Part shown: one piece after another, positions 34,427-43,980 of the stretch
Layout of the letters: the number at the start of each line of letters is the position of its first letter
Position numbering within the stretch: the stretch's first letter is position 1
Source: Neobacillus nitrireducens
GTDB taxonomy: Bacteria; Bacillota; Bacilli; Bacillales; Cytobacillaceae
Length of the DNA stretch: 64,000 nt
Direction: 5' to 3'
NCBI RefSeq assembly: GCF_030915405.1
Contig: NZ_CP133262.1
Location: 1,116,001-1,180,000 of the forward strand
Program-made: the position numbers and the translations under genes
The notes under the pieces: model-generated
Database searches by the model: none
What the model was told of the DNA's origin: nothing
The model's input: the letters and a program-made list of their open reading frames with translations, nothing else

Positions 34427-35638
34427 TCAAAAATAATCGGAGAAATAAGGTGTCTGTCTTTCAATTAAATTCTCTAGTATTTCTACGATTTGTTCGTTAC
34501 TAGTTAGTCTTCCGATGCTAGCCAAATAGGAGGGTCTTTTATACCCAATTAACATTGTCGTCAATGTTTGGATGGTAACAGATACTAGCGGTTCCCCCAC
34601 ACTTTGAATTAGTTCTCCCTGACCCTTGGCTGTGACATGAAGAGTAAATATCCCTTGATTCCATTCAAGGATTGGATCATCAATCAGGATTATCAGTTGT
34701 ATATCTACACCCGGTGCTCTAAACGGGTATTGATCGATAAATTGTTTAACATCTACTATTCGTGCCATGAAATAGGGTGCGATGGTTTCCTTAATATCCC
34801 CGTCCTCCAACCAAAATCCTAAGGGTTCATTGGTATAGATGGCACCGACAACTTTTGAAACCATAGAAAAATGGGCACTGATGAAATTCCAGAGTCCAAT
34901 CCGCGCCTCTTCATTCATATAGACCATTTCTTTAATATGAAGCACATCATGTGAAATCCAGTACAACAGATATCCTTGAGGCTGATGGGTACTATCATAA
35001 TATACAGCTGCCGTTAATTCGTCCAAATCCCATCTCCAGTACTCCTCCCAGGCCAAATTCGTTCGAATCATGGCAGCATGCCGCTTACTGGAAAAGAGCT
35101 TATAAACCGTTTTAATATCGGGATGATCAGTATTTAGCCGATCAACATAGCCTGATACTTTTTTTACTTTCGGCAATTGATAATCTTTAATTTCAAAGGT
35201 CATCTTATCGGAAATGATTTCCCAACCTTTTTTTCGGTAAAAAGGCAAAGAATATGGATATAAATAGCATATCGATTGTTTTCTTTCTTTCATATCCGCA
35301 AGGGCCTGCCAAATCAACTTATTCATTAATCCCAAATTCGCATATTCCGGATAAGTACCAACCCCTGTCAAACCACCCATCTCAAGGGTTCGTCCAAAGA
35401 TATTTACTTGAAACGGATAAACAGCTATTTGGGAAATCAGTTTTTCACCATCAAACCAGCCCAGCACATCCGCCTGCTCCAAAACAGGCAGTTTTGCTAA
35501 TGCGATTTCACGTTCCTCCCAACCCACTGTTTGTAAATCTTTTTTGGTTACTTGGAATACATAACGTAATAACTCATTGAATTGCCGCCAATGTTTTGGT
35601 TCCACTTTTTCCATTTTGAGCCTGTCCAGTCGACTCAT
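34427..35638 (-). CDS. GNAT N-acetyltransferase, Eis-like
   Basis: The protein of about 403 residues has two tandem GNAT-like regions and a C-terminal SCP2-like domain, the Eis arrangement. MGGLTGVGTYPEYANLGLMNKL contains the acetyl-CoA-binding turn, and LYPYSLPFYRKKGWEI is typical of Eis homologues. The family acetylates amine groups of aminoglycosides or peptides; the substrate is unknown here. The ATG at 35638 has GGAGGT six bases upstream. Confidence 0.82.
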   Translation of the reverse strand: MSRLDRLKMEKVEPKHWRQFNELLRYVFQVTKKDLQTVGWEEREIALAKLPVLEQADVLGWFDGEKLISQIAVYPFQVNIFGRTLEMGGLTGVGTYPEYANLGLMNKLIWQALADMKERKQSICYLYPYSLPFYRKKGWEIISDKMTFEIKDYQLPKVKKVSGYVDRLNTDHPDIKTVYKLFSSKRHAAMIRTNLAWEEYWRWDLDELTAAVYYDSTHQPQGYLLYWISHDVLHIKEMVYMNEEARIGLWNFISAHFSMVSKVVGAIYTNEPLGFWLEDGDIKETIAPYFMARIVDVKQFIDQYPFRAPGVDIQLIILIDDPILEWNQGIFTLHVTAKGQGELIQSVGEPLVSVTIQTLTTMLIGYKRPSYLASIGRLTSNEQIVEILENLIERQTPYFSDYF

Positions 35639-35710
35639 ACCATTACCTCCAACAAATTTACAGTCATACACTATGTTCAGGTATTTTTTATGAATTTATG
35701 TAACCTTTTG

Positions 35711-35747
35711 CAAAAAAAAGAAAAAGCTGCCCATTTTATTGAGCAAC
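35711..35747 (-). terminator. Terminator of the L,D-transpeptidase gene
   Basis: GTTGCTC and GGGCAGC pair (with G-U pairs) around AATAAAAT and are followed by a T-rich tract on the minus strand. Confidence 0.6.
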
Positions 35748-35769
35748 TAATGAATGAACGTTTACACAA

Positions 35770-36540
35770 TTACTTGATTCCGAGCACCTTTTTCGTTGCA
35801 GGACCGACTATTCCATCTGCTGATAGTTTATGAGACTTTTGAAATTTGCGGACGGCAGTATCGGTGTTTACTCCAAACACACCATCGACACCATTCGTAC
35901 TATATCCAAGTGCGGTCAACTTGTGCTGAAGTTCTTGAACAGCTGGACCGCGACTGCCTTTTTTAAGGATTTCTCCACTCGTACTAACAGGAACTGAAGG
36001 GGCACTTGAACCTCCTTTTACATTATATCCATTCGCGGCAGCAATCGCATTAAATGATTTCCCTGATGATGTGATAATGACTGGGGTACCAGTCGGTACC
36101 TGATTATATAGCCACTCTACTTCACTATCATACATGCGGATACAGCCGCTGCTTACATACCCGCCAATAGAACTTGGGTTCGCATTCCCATGAATTGCAT
36201 AAGTGGTCCCCCATGTTCCGCGTGCATTTAATCCAAGCCAACGGTTACCAAGCGGATTACGTGGATCTCCACCTGGAATATGTCCCTTATAGTAAGGTCT
36301 GTTCTTAATCTTGACCACAATCTTAAACTTGCCTTCAGGTGTGTACGATTTCTTTCTCCCAGTACCTACTTTAAACTGTTTTTTAAACAGTCCGTTTTCA
36401 AAATAAGCAAGCCGATTAGTTGTCTTGTTAATAATAATTAACTTTCCACTGGAGGCTGCAGAACTTGTCGGGACACCAACAAAAAAACTAGCCAACATAA
36501 AAAAGGCAAATATAAAAAAAACTAACCACTTTCTGGGCAA
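35770..36540 (-). CDS. L,D-transpeptidase with peptidoglycan-binding domain
   Basis: The protein of about 256 residues has an N-terminal signal (FFIFAFFMLASFF ... SSAASS), a YkuD catalytic domain with IHGNAN and SSGCIRM (catalytic His and Cys), and a C-terminal PG_binding_1 domain (LKKGSRGPAVQELQHKLTALGY). It cross-links or modifies peptidoglycan, plausibly in the spore or vegetative wall. A TTG at 36540 follows AGGAGGGG. An ATG at 36606 would add a non-signal-like leader and is rejected. Confidence 0.92.
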   Translation of the reverse strand: MPRKWLVFFIFAFFMLASFFVGVPTSSAASSGKLIIINKTTNRLAYFENGLFKKQFKVGTGRKKSYTPEGKFKIVVKIKNRPYYKGHIPGGDPRNPLGNRWLGLNARGTWGTTYAIHGNANPSSIGGYVSSGCIRMYDSEVEWLYNQVPTGTPVIITSSGKSFNAIAAANGYNVKGGSSAPSVPVSTSGEILKKGSRGPAVQELQHKLTALGYSTNGVDGVFGVNTDTAVRKFQKSHKLSADGIVGPATKKVLGIK

Positions 36541-36648
36541 TTGAACCCCTCCTATACGGCATAAATACTCATCCGTGTATCCTATGTCGGAAAGGCTTGT
36601 ACACATTACAATTTTATTAAAGATATTACAATGAAGGTTAGAAAGAAA

Positions 36649-37497
36649 CTATAACTTCGTCCTTAAACTCCAAAGCTCTGGGAAGAATTGTTGGTCTAGG
36701 ACTCTTTTTAAATAGGTCACACCCGACGAACCACCTGTCCCCTGCTTATGGCCGATAATCCTTTCCACGGTACTCATATGATTAAAGCGCCATAATTGCT
36801 GTTGATTGCCGATATCTACTAATTTCTCTGCCAATTCGTAAAGGTCCCAGTATTGGTCCACATTTCGATAAACAGTTAGCCAAGCTTCCTCGACACTAGT
36901 ATTCGGAACATAGTTTTTGGATAAATCACGATGTCGAATCTCATGATCAACAGGTAATCCACGCGCTACAAGTGCCTGTATTGCAGCATCATAAATACTT
37001 GGTTTAAGTAGAGCCGCTTGCATTTTTTCATAAAGCTCTTTTTGATGTTGATAGACTGCCAGAGTATGAGCATTTTTGTTCCCTAAGGCAAATTCAATCA
37101 TACGATTCTGGTAAGACTGAAACCCTGACGATTGACCTAATTTATCCCGGAACTCTAAGTACTCTGAAGGTGTCAATGTCGAAAGAACACTCCATGACTG
37201 AATCAATTGCTGCTGTATTCTTGAAACACGCGAGAGGATTTTGAAGGATGGCTCTAAATCATTGTTTTGAATATACTCAATTGCAGCCGTCAATTCATGG
37301 ATGATTAATTTCATCCATAATTCACTTGTCTGATGGATAATGATAAATACCATTTCATCATGGTGATTGGATAACCGATGCTGACTTGATAAGATTTGAT
37401 CAAGATGGAGATAATCCCCGTAGGACATCGCTTTTTGAAAATCGGTTTGGATGTTTTTCTCGAGCCCATTGTTCGTGTTTTTTTCATTCGATTTCAA
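36649..37497 (-). CDS. kynA: Tryptophan 2,3-dioxygenase
   Basis: The 282-residue heme enzyme has conserved [12 protein letters not shown] near the N-terminus, [20 protein letters not shown] around the heme/substrate site, and [12 protein letters not shown] near the C-terminus. It oxidises L-tryptophan to N-formylkynurenine. It is the last gene of the RidA-kynU-kynA unit. The start is a TTG nine bases after GGGAGG. No kynurenine formamidase (kynB) gene is present. Confidence 0.95.
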   Translation of the reverse strand: MKSNEKNTNNGLEKNIQTDFQKAMSYGDYLHLDQILSSQHRLSNHHDEMVFIIIHQTSELWMKLIIHELTAAIEYIQNNDLEPSFKILSRVSRIQQQLIQSWSVLSTLTPSEYLEFRDKLGQSSGFQSYQNRMIEFALGNKNAHTLAVYQHQKELYEKMQAALLKPSIYDAAIQALVARGLPVDHEIRHRDLSKNYVPNTSVEEAWLTVYRNVDQYWDLYELAEKLVDIGNQQQLWRFNHMSTVERIIGHKQGTGGSSGVTYLKRVLDQQFFPELWSLRTKL

Positions 37498-37552
37498 GGC
37501 ATTGAACCTCCCTCATGTTAAGTGTGCTACTATTCCTCCACATTCGATTAGA

Positions 37553-38824
37553 TTATGCTACGACTTCCCGTTCATTCTTAAACTTTTCATATAACTTCTC
37601 TGTCATGATTTTCTTAAGAATCTGGACCACTTCCCAAACCTCTGTATACGAGGTATAAAGCGCAACTGGCGCAAGACGAATAATGTTTGGAGCACGGAAA
37701 TCAGGAATGACACCATTTTCTTTCAACGCTTTGCAAATACGTGCGGCTTCTTTATGCTCTAAACTTACATGGCCACCACGACGGATATCGTCTTGAGGAT
37801 TTCCAATCGTGAATCCGAAGTCATGCAGATCTTGATTAATTAAATCCATTAAATATTGATTGATTTGTAATGACTTGGCACGAATATTTTCGAGTCCTGC
37901 TTCTGTAACAATCTCCAATGCGCCTAGTAAAGGAGCAAGACTTAGGATATGAGGTGTCCCAATCTGATAAGCACCTGCCGTATCAGCCGCTGTTAAGGTA
38001 TGTTCCATATCAAATTGTTTCTCTTTTTTCGAACCAAACCAGCCAGAAAGTCCAGGGACGGTGCCAAAATGTTTAGAATTCACATATAAACCGCCAACAC
38101 TTCCCGGACCTCCATTTAAGTATTTATAATTGCACCAATACGCAAAATCAACACCCCATTCACTGAACGAATGTGGAATCGCTCCTATCGAATGACAGCC
38201 ATCAAAACCGATTAATATCCCTCTTTTGTTTGCTTCCATTGTCAGGCGCTTCATGTCCAAGATTTGCCCGCTTCGATACAGAACTGTTGGCAAAATGATC
38301 AGCGCAATATCTTCGGTCATCGCTTCGATAATATCCTCTTCCTCTAAAAAGCGCCCATCTTTGCTTTTTACACGGACAAGATGGGTATCCGGATCAAATC
38401 CATGGATGCGAAGCTGACTTTGAATCGCAAATATATCTGATGGAAACGTTAGTTCATCTGCTAAAATTTTGGTCCGTTTTCCTTCCGGCTTATAAAATGT
38501 AGCAAGAAGCTGATGCAGGTTAACTGTTGTGGAGCCCGTTACAATTACTTCATTAGCTGAAGAACCTACTATTGGAGCCATCATATCCCCTAATTTTTCT
38601 GATAAGAAAAACCAGGGGTGCTTCCCCTTTGTCCAACCGTCAATTCCATGTTCCTTCCAATCATTTAAGCACTCCAAGAGAGTACGCTCTGCTCTTTTCG
38701 AAAGAAGGCCCAATGAATTCCCGTCCATATATATGGAATTTGGCTTTATATAAAATTCTTTGCGAAATCTATTAAGGCTATCTTCTTTATCTAGTAATTG
38801 TGCATTCTCTAATGACAACTGCAT
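37553..38824 (-). CDS. kynU: Kynureninase
   Basis: The protein of about 423 residues is a fold-type I PLP enzyme. The PLP-binding lysine lies in [12 protein letters not shown] and the substrate region in YMDGNSLG. It cleaves kynurenine to anthranilate and alanine (or 3-hydroxykynurenine to 3-hydroxyanthranilate). The ATG at 38824 follows GGAGGATAGTT. It is in the same orientation as kynA, 55 bases away. Confidence 0.95.
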   Translation of the reverse strand: MQLSLENAQLLDKEDSLNRFRKEFYIKPNSIYMDGNSLGLLSKRAERTLLECLNDWKEHGIDGWTKGKHPWFFLSEKLGDMMAPIVGSSANEVIVTGSTTVNLHQLLATFYKPEGKRTKILADELTFPSDIFAIQSQLRIHGFDPDTHLVRVKSKDGRFLEEEDIIEAMTEDIALIILPTVLYRSGQILDMKRLTMEANKRGILIGFDGCHSIGAIPHSFSEWGVDFAYWCNYKYLNGGPGSVGGLYVNSKHFGTVPGLSGWFGSKKEKQFDMEHTLTAADTAGAYQIGTPHILSLAPLLGALEIVTEAGLENIRAKSLQINQYLMDLINQDLHDFGFTIGNPQDDIRRGGHVSLEHKEAARICKALKENGVIPDFRAPNIIRLAPVALYTSYTEVWEVVQILKKIMTEKLYEKFKNEREVVA

Positions 38825-38915
38825 AACTATCCTCCAATCTCCACGCAAATCGTCGGTATCTCGTTAGACAACGCTTACATATTCTCTATTGTTAAATAAC
38901 TTGGTTTTCTAGATA

Positions 38916-39392
38916 CTACTCACCATTGTTATCATCCTCAACTTCAATGATCATCTCAACCTCGACAGTATTATTGTGTGGCAGTTGGGCCATACCAATT
39001 GCTGATCTCGCATGCCTTCCCTTTTCACCAAACACTTCCACCAATAAATCGGAGGATCCATTCATGACTTGAGGATGGTCTTTAAAATCAGTCGTGCTGT
39101 TGACCATGCCTAGGATTTTGACAATCCGCTTCACTTTACTAAGGTCGCCTAATTCATTCTTGATTACTGTTAAGAGATTAAGCATACATTGTCTTGCCGC
39201 TAGATAACCTACTTCTATCGATACATCCTCACCAAGTTTACCGCGGTATTCATCAGTCCCTTGTCCTGATGTAAAAATTAGATTCCCAGTTCGTACACAG
39301 CTAACATAATTTCCAGATGCGGGGCGGAGAGCTGGCAGCTTTATTCCAAGTTCCTCTAATCTCTCTTCTGGAGTTATCACTTTGTTTATCAT
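38916..39392 (-). CDS. RidA/YjgF family protein upstream of kynU
   Basis: The protein of about 158 residues has the YjgF/RidA fold (YVSCVRTGNLIFTSGQGTDE, then RHARSAIGMAQLPHNNTVEVEM). It is longer than classical RidA and belongs to the ~150-residue YjgF subgroup. The family includes imine deaminases and 2-aminomuconate deaminases. Its position directly before kynU and kynA suggests a job in tryptophan catabolism. The ATG at 39392 has GAGG eight bases upstream; the open frame extends to 39452. Confidence 0.85.
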   Translation of the reverse strand: MINKVITPEERLEELGIKLPALRPASGNYVSCVRTGNLIFTSGQGTDEYRGKLGEDVSIEVGYLAARQCMLNLLTVIKNELGDLSKVKRIVKILGMVNSTTDFKDHPQVMNGSSDLLVEVFGEKGRHARSAIGMAQLPHNNTVEVEMIIEVEDDNNGE

Positions 39393-39526
39393 CTTCTCAT
39401 CCTCTTTCAAAATTAATAGATTAACTTGCTCATCTACATTTTCTCTATCCATATCGGAAATCCTCTTTTCAGGACTTCAAACTTAGCTATGGTAATGTTA
39501 TTCATTTGGGTATTTAAGTAAATTAA

Positions 39527-39571
39527 AAGAAGCCAGAGCCAGTAATAATTAGGCTCCAGCTACTTTTTTTA
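39527..39571. terminator. Terminator-like hairpin after the SGNH gene
   Basis: AGCCAGAGCC and GGCTCCAGCT form an imperfect stem with T-rich flanks between the esterase gene and the RidA gene. Confidence 0.5.
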
Positions 39572-39582
39572 AAGATTCACAT

Positions 39583-40383
39583 TTATTTAGTAATAATGTG
39601 GTTTTCAAGCGATACTAGCTTAATCTCCTTAATGCCTTCAAGCACGAGGCTGGCTATCTGCTTAGCTCCATTCTCCTGAAAATGTGTGTTATCCTGAACG
39701 CCTTTCGGATAGTTCTTGTTCTCACTAGGTTCTAGCCAGAGGAATACATCCTTAGTTCTTTCGGGTCCAAGCTTCTGGAACAATATCTTGCTTTTAGCCG
39801 TAAGGTCAAGTACAGGCACATGTTCTTCCACTCCAAGTTTCTTCATAGCAGTTGGATACGCTCCATGTGAATTTCGTAAGTTGCCATCTTTGCTAAAACT
39901 TCTTCGTTCAACGGGTGTTACAAGTACAGGAATAGCTTGTTTGGCGCGGGCCTCGTGAATATATTGTTTTAAGTAACTCTTATAGGAAGAGTTTGGATCA
40001 GTATAACGGTTCGGGTCGTCTTTTTTTTCGTCATTATGGCCAAATTGGATAAACAGGTAATCTCCCTTCTTCATCTTTTTTAAGATGGAATCGAGTCTCC
40101 CCTCATCAATAAAACTTTTTGAACTCCTGCCAGGTGAAGCAACATTTTTCACCACAACGGTATCATCGAAATACCGATTAATCACTTGTCCCCAGCCTGC
40201 TCGCGGTGCTAGCGAACTTGAATAATCCGAAACAGTTGAATCACCAGCTAGATAAACCGTAATTCGGTTTTTGTGGGGGTATTCACTATTCCTCATTTTT
40301 GCAATGCTATTTATTGAAATCATTCCGAAAACTATTAAAAACAAAGTTACCATGACTATTTGCGCATTAACCTTTTTCCGCAT
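39583..40383 (-). CDS. SGNH hydrolase, rhamnogalacturonan acetylesterase-like
   Basis: The 266-residue protein has a single N-terminal membrane/signal segment. The SGNH blocks are present: GDSTVSDY (nucleophile Ser), the glycine block ASPGRSSKSF, QFGHNDE (Asn) and DNTHFQENGA (Asp/His). It resembles the rhamnogalacturonan acetylesterase (YxiM/RhgT) group, extracellular esterases that remove acetyl groups from pectin-type polysaccharides. No other pectin gene is nearby, so the actual substrate is uncertain. Confidence 0.85.
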   Translation of the reverse strand: MRKKVNAQIVMVTLFLIVFGMISINSIAKMRNSEYPHKNRITVYLAGDSTVSDYSSSLAPRAGWGQVINRYFDDTVVVKNVASPGRSSKSFIDEGRLDSILKKMKKGDYLFIQFGHNDEKKDDPNRYTDPNSSYKSYLKQYIHEARAKQAIPVLVTPVERRSFSKDGNLRNSHGAYPTAMKKLGVEEHVPVLDLTAKSKILFQKLGPERTKDVFLWLEPSENKNYPKGVQDNTHFQENGAKQIASLVLEGIKEIKLVSLENHIITK

Positions 40384-40510
40384 ACCACCACTCCTTGATG
40401 TGAACCTCTAGATTTATTATATCGGTGATTATGTGCTTTTTATGCATTTGGGGTGATTGTTATTGTATGAGAGGGAGAATGGACACATAGTCGAGAGGAA
40501 AAAGATAATT

Positions 40511-40551
40511 GGCGACCAAAACCATCCAATAAGAATGGTACTAGCCGCCAA
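40511..40551 (-). terminator. Possible terminator hairpin near the J-domain gene
   Basis: GGCGACCAAAACCATCC and the mirrored ATGGTACTAGCCGCC form an imperfect hairpin, with a T-rich tail on the minus strand. Confidence 0.4.
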
Positions 40552-40578
40552 TAAAGTTTGATGCCATATCCTTAGAAT

Positions 40579-41373
40579 CTATTTCCTATTTATACTATTT
40601 CTAAATTGATCATAATCCGTTTTAATAAAATGAAAAATCGTTGCATTCCCACCATGATCGGGGTGTGTTATTTTTAATAATTTTTTATACCTAGTTAGAA
40701 CTTCTTTATCACTTGCCATTTTTGAAAGGCCTAATTTTTGACGATAATCATTCGTTTTAGGTTGGGAAAAAGGAACGTCATCAGTTTTATCAGAACTACT
40801 ATAATTCCCTTGAAATCGTTTACCTTTCAATTTTATCAATTCGTTCGTCAAACCAATATTCTCTTTTAGTAACTTCTTCGTTTCACTTTGTAATTCACTT
40901 TTCTCTTTCCCAAGATTAACAATATCTTTCTTTAGAATGTCAATTTGCTGAATTAATCTTGCGATTGATGTCTGATGGAGATGTTCAATTCCTTTTATGT
41001 GCTCATTCTGTGCCTTTATTTTTACTTTTAATTGACGGATTGTCACTTCCTGATCGACAGGATGCTTGGAAGTCTGCTTTGTATCCTCTGCAGTTGACTT
41101 ATATATGGGTTTCAAAATACCGGTGCCCACCCTTTCAATCTTTCCATCACGCACCAAACGACGAACGATTTGAACAGCAATGCTATCGGCCACCCCTGCA
41201 TCCTTTAATAGATAAAAAGCTTGATCTGTATTGTCAAGTATGTATCCAGTAGCATGTCCTGATCCCTTATAGCTAATCTTTCTTTCACGAAACCATCGTC
41301 TAACGGTTTGAATACTAGTATCTTCTGTGACTCCGGCTTCAATTAACAAGGCATAAGCTTGATCTGTGTTCAA
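40579..41373 (-). CDS. HTH-coiled-coil-J-domain protein
   Basis: The 264-residue protein has two related N-terminal repeats (about 1-47 and 48-90), each holding a MerR/excisionase-like helix-turn-helix (QTVRRWFRERKI, QIVRRLVRDGKI). A predicted coiled coil spans about 110-185, and the C-terminal J domain (about 205-262) keeps the diagnostic HPD in LKITHPDHGG. Such a fusion would connect DNA or partner binding with DnaK recruitment. It lies 97 bases downstream of the prenyl-synthase-like gene on the same strand. No function is assigned. Confidence 0.75.
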   Translation of the reverse strand: MNTDQAYALLIEAGVTEDTSIQTVRRWFRERKISYKGSGHATGYILDNTDQAFYLLKDAGVADSIAVQIVRRLVRDGKIERVGTGILKPIYKSTAEDTKQTSKHPVDQEVTIRQLKVKIKAQNEHIKGIEHLHQTSIARLIQQIDILKKDIVNLGKEKSELQSETKKLLKENIGLTNELIKLKGKRFQGNYSSSDKTDDVPFSQPKTNDYRQKLGLSKMASDKEVLTRYKKLLKITHPDHGGNATIFHFIKTDYDQFRNSINRK

Positions 41374-41469
41374 AATGTTCCCATTCCCTCTTTTTTATCA
41401 TTATTCTATATGAGCAAATTCATAATGTGAATGGATAAAAAAGACTATCATTTTTCTATTTAAACAATA

Positions 41470-43842
41470 TTAATGGTCACGATTGACTAAATAATTTAAT
41501 AGATGTTTTAAAAATGAGGTATTACGCGGTACTACTTGCAATGCTTCCATGGCCAAACAATAGTGTTCCCACATTTCTTTTCTAGCACCTTCAGGCCCTA
41601 GGATGGACACAAAAGTTGAATTGTTGTTTTCAGCATCTTTGCCAATTGGTTTCCCAAGTAGGTTCGAATCTCCTTCGACATCAAGGAGATCATCCTTAAT
41701 CTGGAATGCAATCCCGGCATGATGAGCAAACTTTTTCAAAGCATCAAGTTCGGATTCCTTTGCACGACCAAGTATTGCAGGCATGATCAGCGAGGCTTCA
41801 AATGCTAAACCAGTTTTATAAAAGCACATCGTATTTAATTGCTCCAGTGTCAGTTGTTTCCCTTTCGAATCCAAGTCCATCGCCTGCCCCTTACACATTA
41901 CGGCTGTCATTTGAGCCGAATAATGGATCAAGCGTAATACTGTTTTTGAATCGAATGGGTCCAAAGATGCTTGTTCTGCTATCGCTTTTTGAGTAAGAAA
42001 GAGACCGGTTAATTCCGCAATGGAAACGTTAAATACTTGATGAAGGGTTGGACGACCTCTACGGATTGAGGCATTATCCTGAGATGGCAAATCGTCGAAG
42101 ATTAAGGATGCCGTATGCATATATTCCAATGATTTCAGAAGCGGTACGATGGCGTTCTTATTTAGTCCATATTCGTTCACGCCCATGACCCAAGTCATGA
42201 TTGGCCGAAGTCGCTTTCCGTCACCTTCCAGACTGTAATTGGCAGCATCAATTAATGGCTCAACATCCTCGATTTTAGGGATTTTTAAGAAATGATTGAT
42301 CTCATTTCGAATCGTTTCAATCGTATCTTTAAACTCTTCCTGCTCCTTCCGTTCATTTTTCAAAGTAGTAATCATATGGTCACGAAGAAGTTTATCAAAA
42401 AAATCGACATCATCGGCTTTTCGCACCATCTTTTGAATCACACGATTGAATGTAGGATTCCCGGAAGCAAAAAGCGTCATCACTTCATTATATGTATCGG
42501 TTCCCATGCGTTCCTTATAGCGCTTCAAACCGTTGATTGCCCGGTCGAGAATCACCTCACAGGCCTTGGTGTCTGAGTCATACACCTTATGAATCAAATT
42601 GGAGATGACGGTCCAGTATAATTCAAATGGGTTAATAAGATCGGCACGCTGTTTATGATATTTCAAATAATAGGTATACGGTGTGACTCTGCCATCCTTC
42701 AAGTCTTCATACATATCGGCAAAATCATCCGCGAGCTGGTTATAAATACCGTAATAGAATGTGCGGTTGTCAAAATCTTCATCCTCCGGAGCGCTGATTA
42801 CAGTACGGACAATCAAGCGGGAAGAAGATGATTTTAAAATGACCGGGATGTAGAGTTCTTCGTTCGTATAATTGGGATTTGATAAATCCTTTACACGGTC
42901 CACTTCCTGTGAATGAAAAAACACATAGGCCTGTTCAAAAAATTTCTGTCTAGTTTCTGGGCGCAGATGAGATTTAATGTACTCAAAGGCATCGCGGAGT
43001 TCGGAATGAATATAAACAATCAGGTCTCCATTTTCCCCGGTCCAGTTACCTAATGGAGGCACAATTCCTGTAACAAGGCTGGTGCGTATCAAATGAGAAT
43101 ATCGTTTTTCCTCCTCAGCGGATAAAATACCTGCATCAAGAAGGTCATCAATAAATGGATAGGTCAAACCATAGGCATAGCCTAGTCTAATCGCAGCAGC
43201 AAGTTTCTGTGTCCGTTCTACAGGGGATATCTTATCCCCCAGCTCATCAATCTCATTCATGAGTACCCCGGCGATGATTTTAATCAACTTACGCTGAGCA
43301 TTTTCAGCGTCCATCCCGATTGGAATATTTGTGGTCACAGTCTTTAGTTTTTTTAACAACCAAATCATCGTGGATTCGATGCCCTCTTTTTGGGCCATAC
43401 GGTATAACCCTGCCATGTTGAACATCTCAATTGTGGTATTTCGGTTTGTTGCTCTAGATTGAGTCAAGTGATCTTTCAAATTGTCAACGACATGCTTGAT
43501 CCTGATTTGTGTCTTTTGCGAATCCAGGGCCTTTCCCAGATCGCGCATGAAAATATATGAGATGCTACGATTCAAGTAGTTATCTAGTTTACCAGTGTAA
43601 TCAAGCCATTGAATGTAATTATGATATGCACGAGTGTCAGGTTTTCTTTTTCCACGTGAAAAGAAGGATAAGATCGAATGATGATGTATATGGTTTCGTT
43701 TCCAGGACTGGATATCTTCTGTTATGGTCGGAACATAGACCTTTTCCATGACCTGTCGATAAAGGGAATGAAAATAATGAGCAGCCTTCTGCTCAGCCAT
43801 CTGATAGCTTACATTCGCGTTTTTTATTAACTCCTCATTCAT
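41470..43842 (-). CDS. Two-domain prenyl/terpene synthase-like protein
   Basis: From ATG 43842 the protein is 790 residues. The C-terminal half (about 520-790) is a polyprenyl synthase with GKRLRP (542-547), a first Asp-rich motif DDLPSQD (583-589) followed by RRGRPTLH, and a second motif IKDDLLD (716-721), so it should condense isoprenyl diphosphates. The N-terminal half (about 1-520) is also all-helical and has DDLLD (232-236) and DDFAD (372-376), spaced as in class I prenyl/terpene folds. It resembles no common Bacillus protein that I can name. The fusion recalls fungal cyclase-prenyltransferase chimeras. Confidence 0.75.
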   Translation of the reverse strand: MNEELIKNANVSYQMAEQKAAHYFHSLYRQVMEKVYVPTITEDIQSWKRNHIHHHSILSFFSRGKRKPDTRAYHNYIQWLDYTGKLDNYLNRSISYIFMRDLGKALDSQKTQIRIKHVVDNLKDHLTQSRATNRNTTIEMFNMAGLYRMAQKEGIESTMIWLLKKLKTVTTNIPIGMDAENAQRKLIKIIAGVLMNEIDELGDKISPVERTQKLAAAIRLGYAYGLTYPFIDDLLDAGILSAEEEKRYSHLIRTSLVTGIVPPLGNWTGENGDLIVYIHSELRDAFEYIKSHLRPETRQKFFEQAYVFFHSQEVDRVKDLSNPNYTNEELYIPVILKSSSSRLIVRTVISAPEDEDFDNRTFYYGIYNQLADDFADMYEDLKDGRVTPYTYYLKYHKQRADLINPFELYWTVISNLIHKVYDSDTKACEVILDRAINGLKRYKERMGTDTYNEVMTLFASGNPTFNRVIQKMVRKADDVDFFDKLLRDHMITTLKNERKEQEEFKDTIETIRNEINHFLKIPKIEDVEPLIDAANYSLEGDGKRLRPIMTWVMGVNEYGLNKNAIVPLLKSLEYMHTASLIFDDLPSQDNASIRRGRPTLHQVFNVSIAELTGLFLTQKAIAEQASLDPFDSKTVLRLIHYSAQMTAVMCKGQAMDLDSKGKQLTLEQLNTMCFYKTGLAFEASLIMPAILGRAKESELDALKKFAHHAGIAFQIKDDLLDVEGDSNLLGKPIGKDAENNNSTFVSILGPEGARKEMWEHYCLAMEALQVVPRNTSFLKHLLNYLVNRDH

Positions 43843-43946
43843 ACATTCATACCTACTTCTTAAGGTTGTATTATTCTTTTTAACTATCAAACTATTCTCA
43901 TTATATTTAATGTTATAGGTTTTAACAATATAGTATGACAACAATG

Positions 43947-43972
43947 AGACCGTTTAAATAAATAAACGGTCT
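43947..43972 (-). other. Hairpin between the AEC gene and the synthase gene
   Basis: AGACCGTTT and AAACGGTCT form a 9-bp stem around AAATAAAT. It follows the AEC gene but lacks a clear T tract. Confidence 0.4.
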
Positions 43973-43980
43973 TTACAAGG

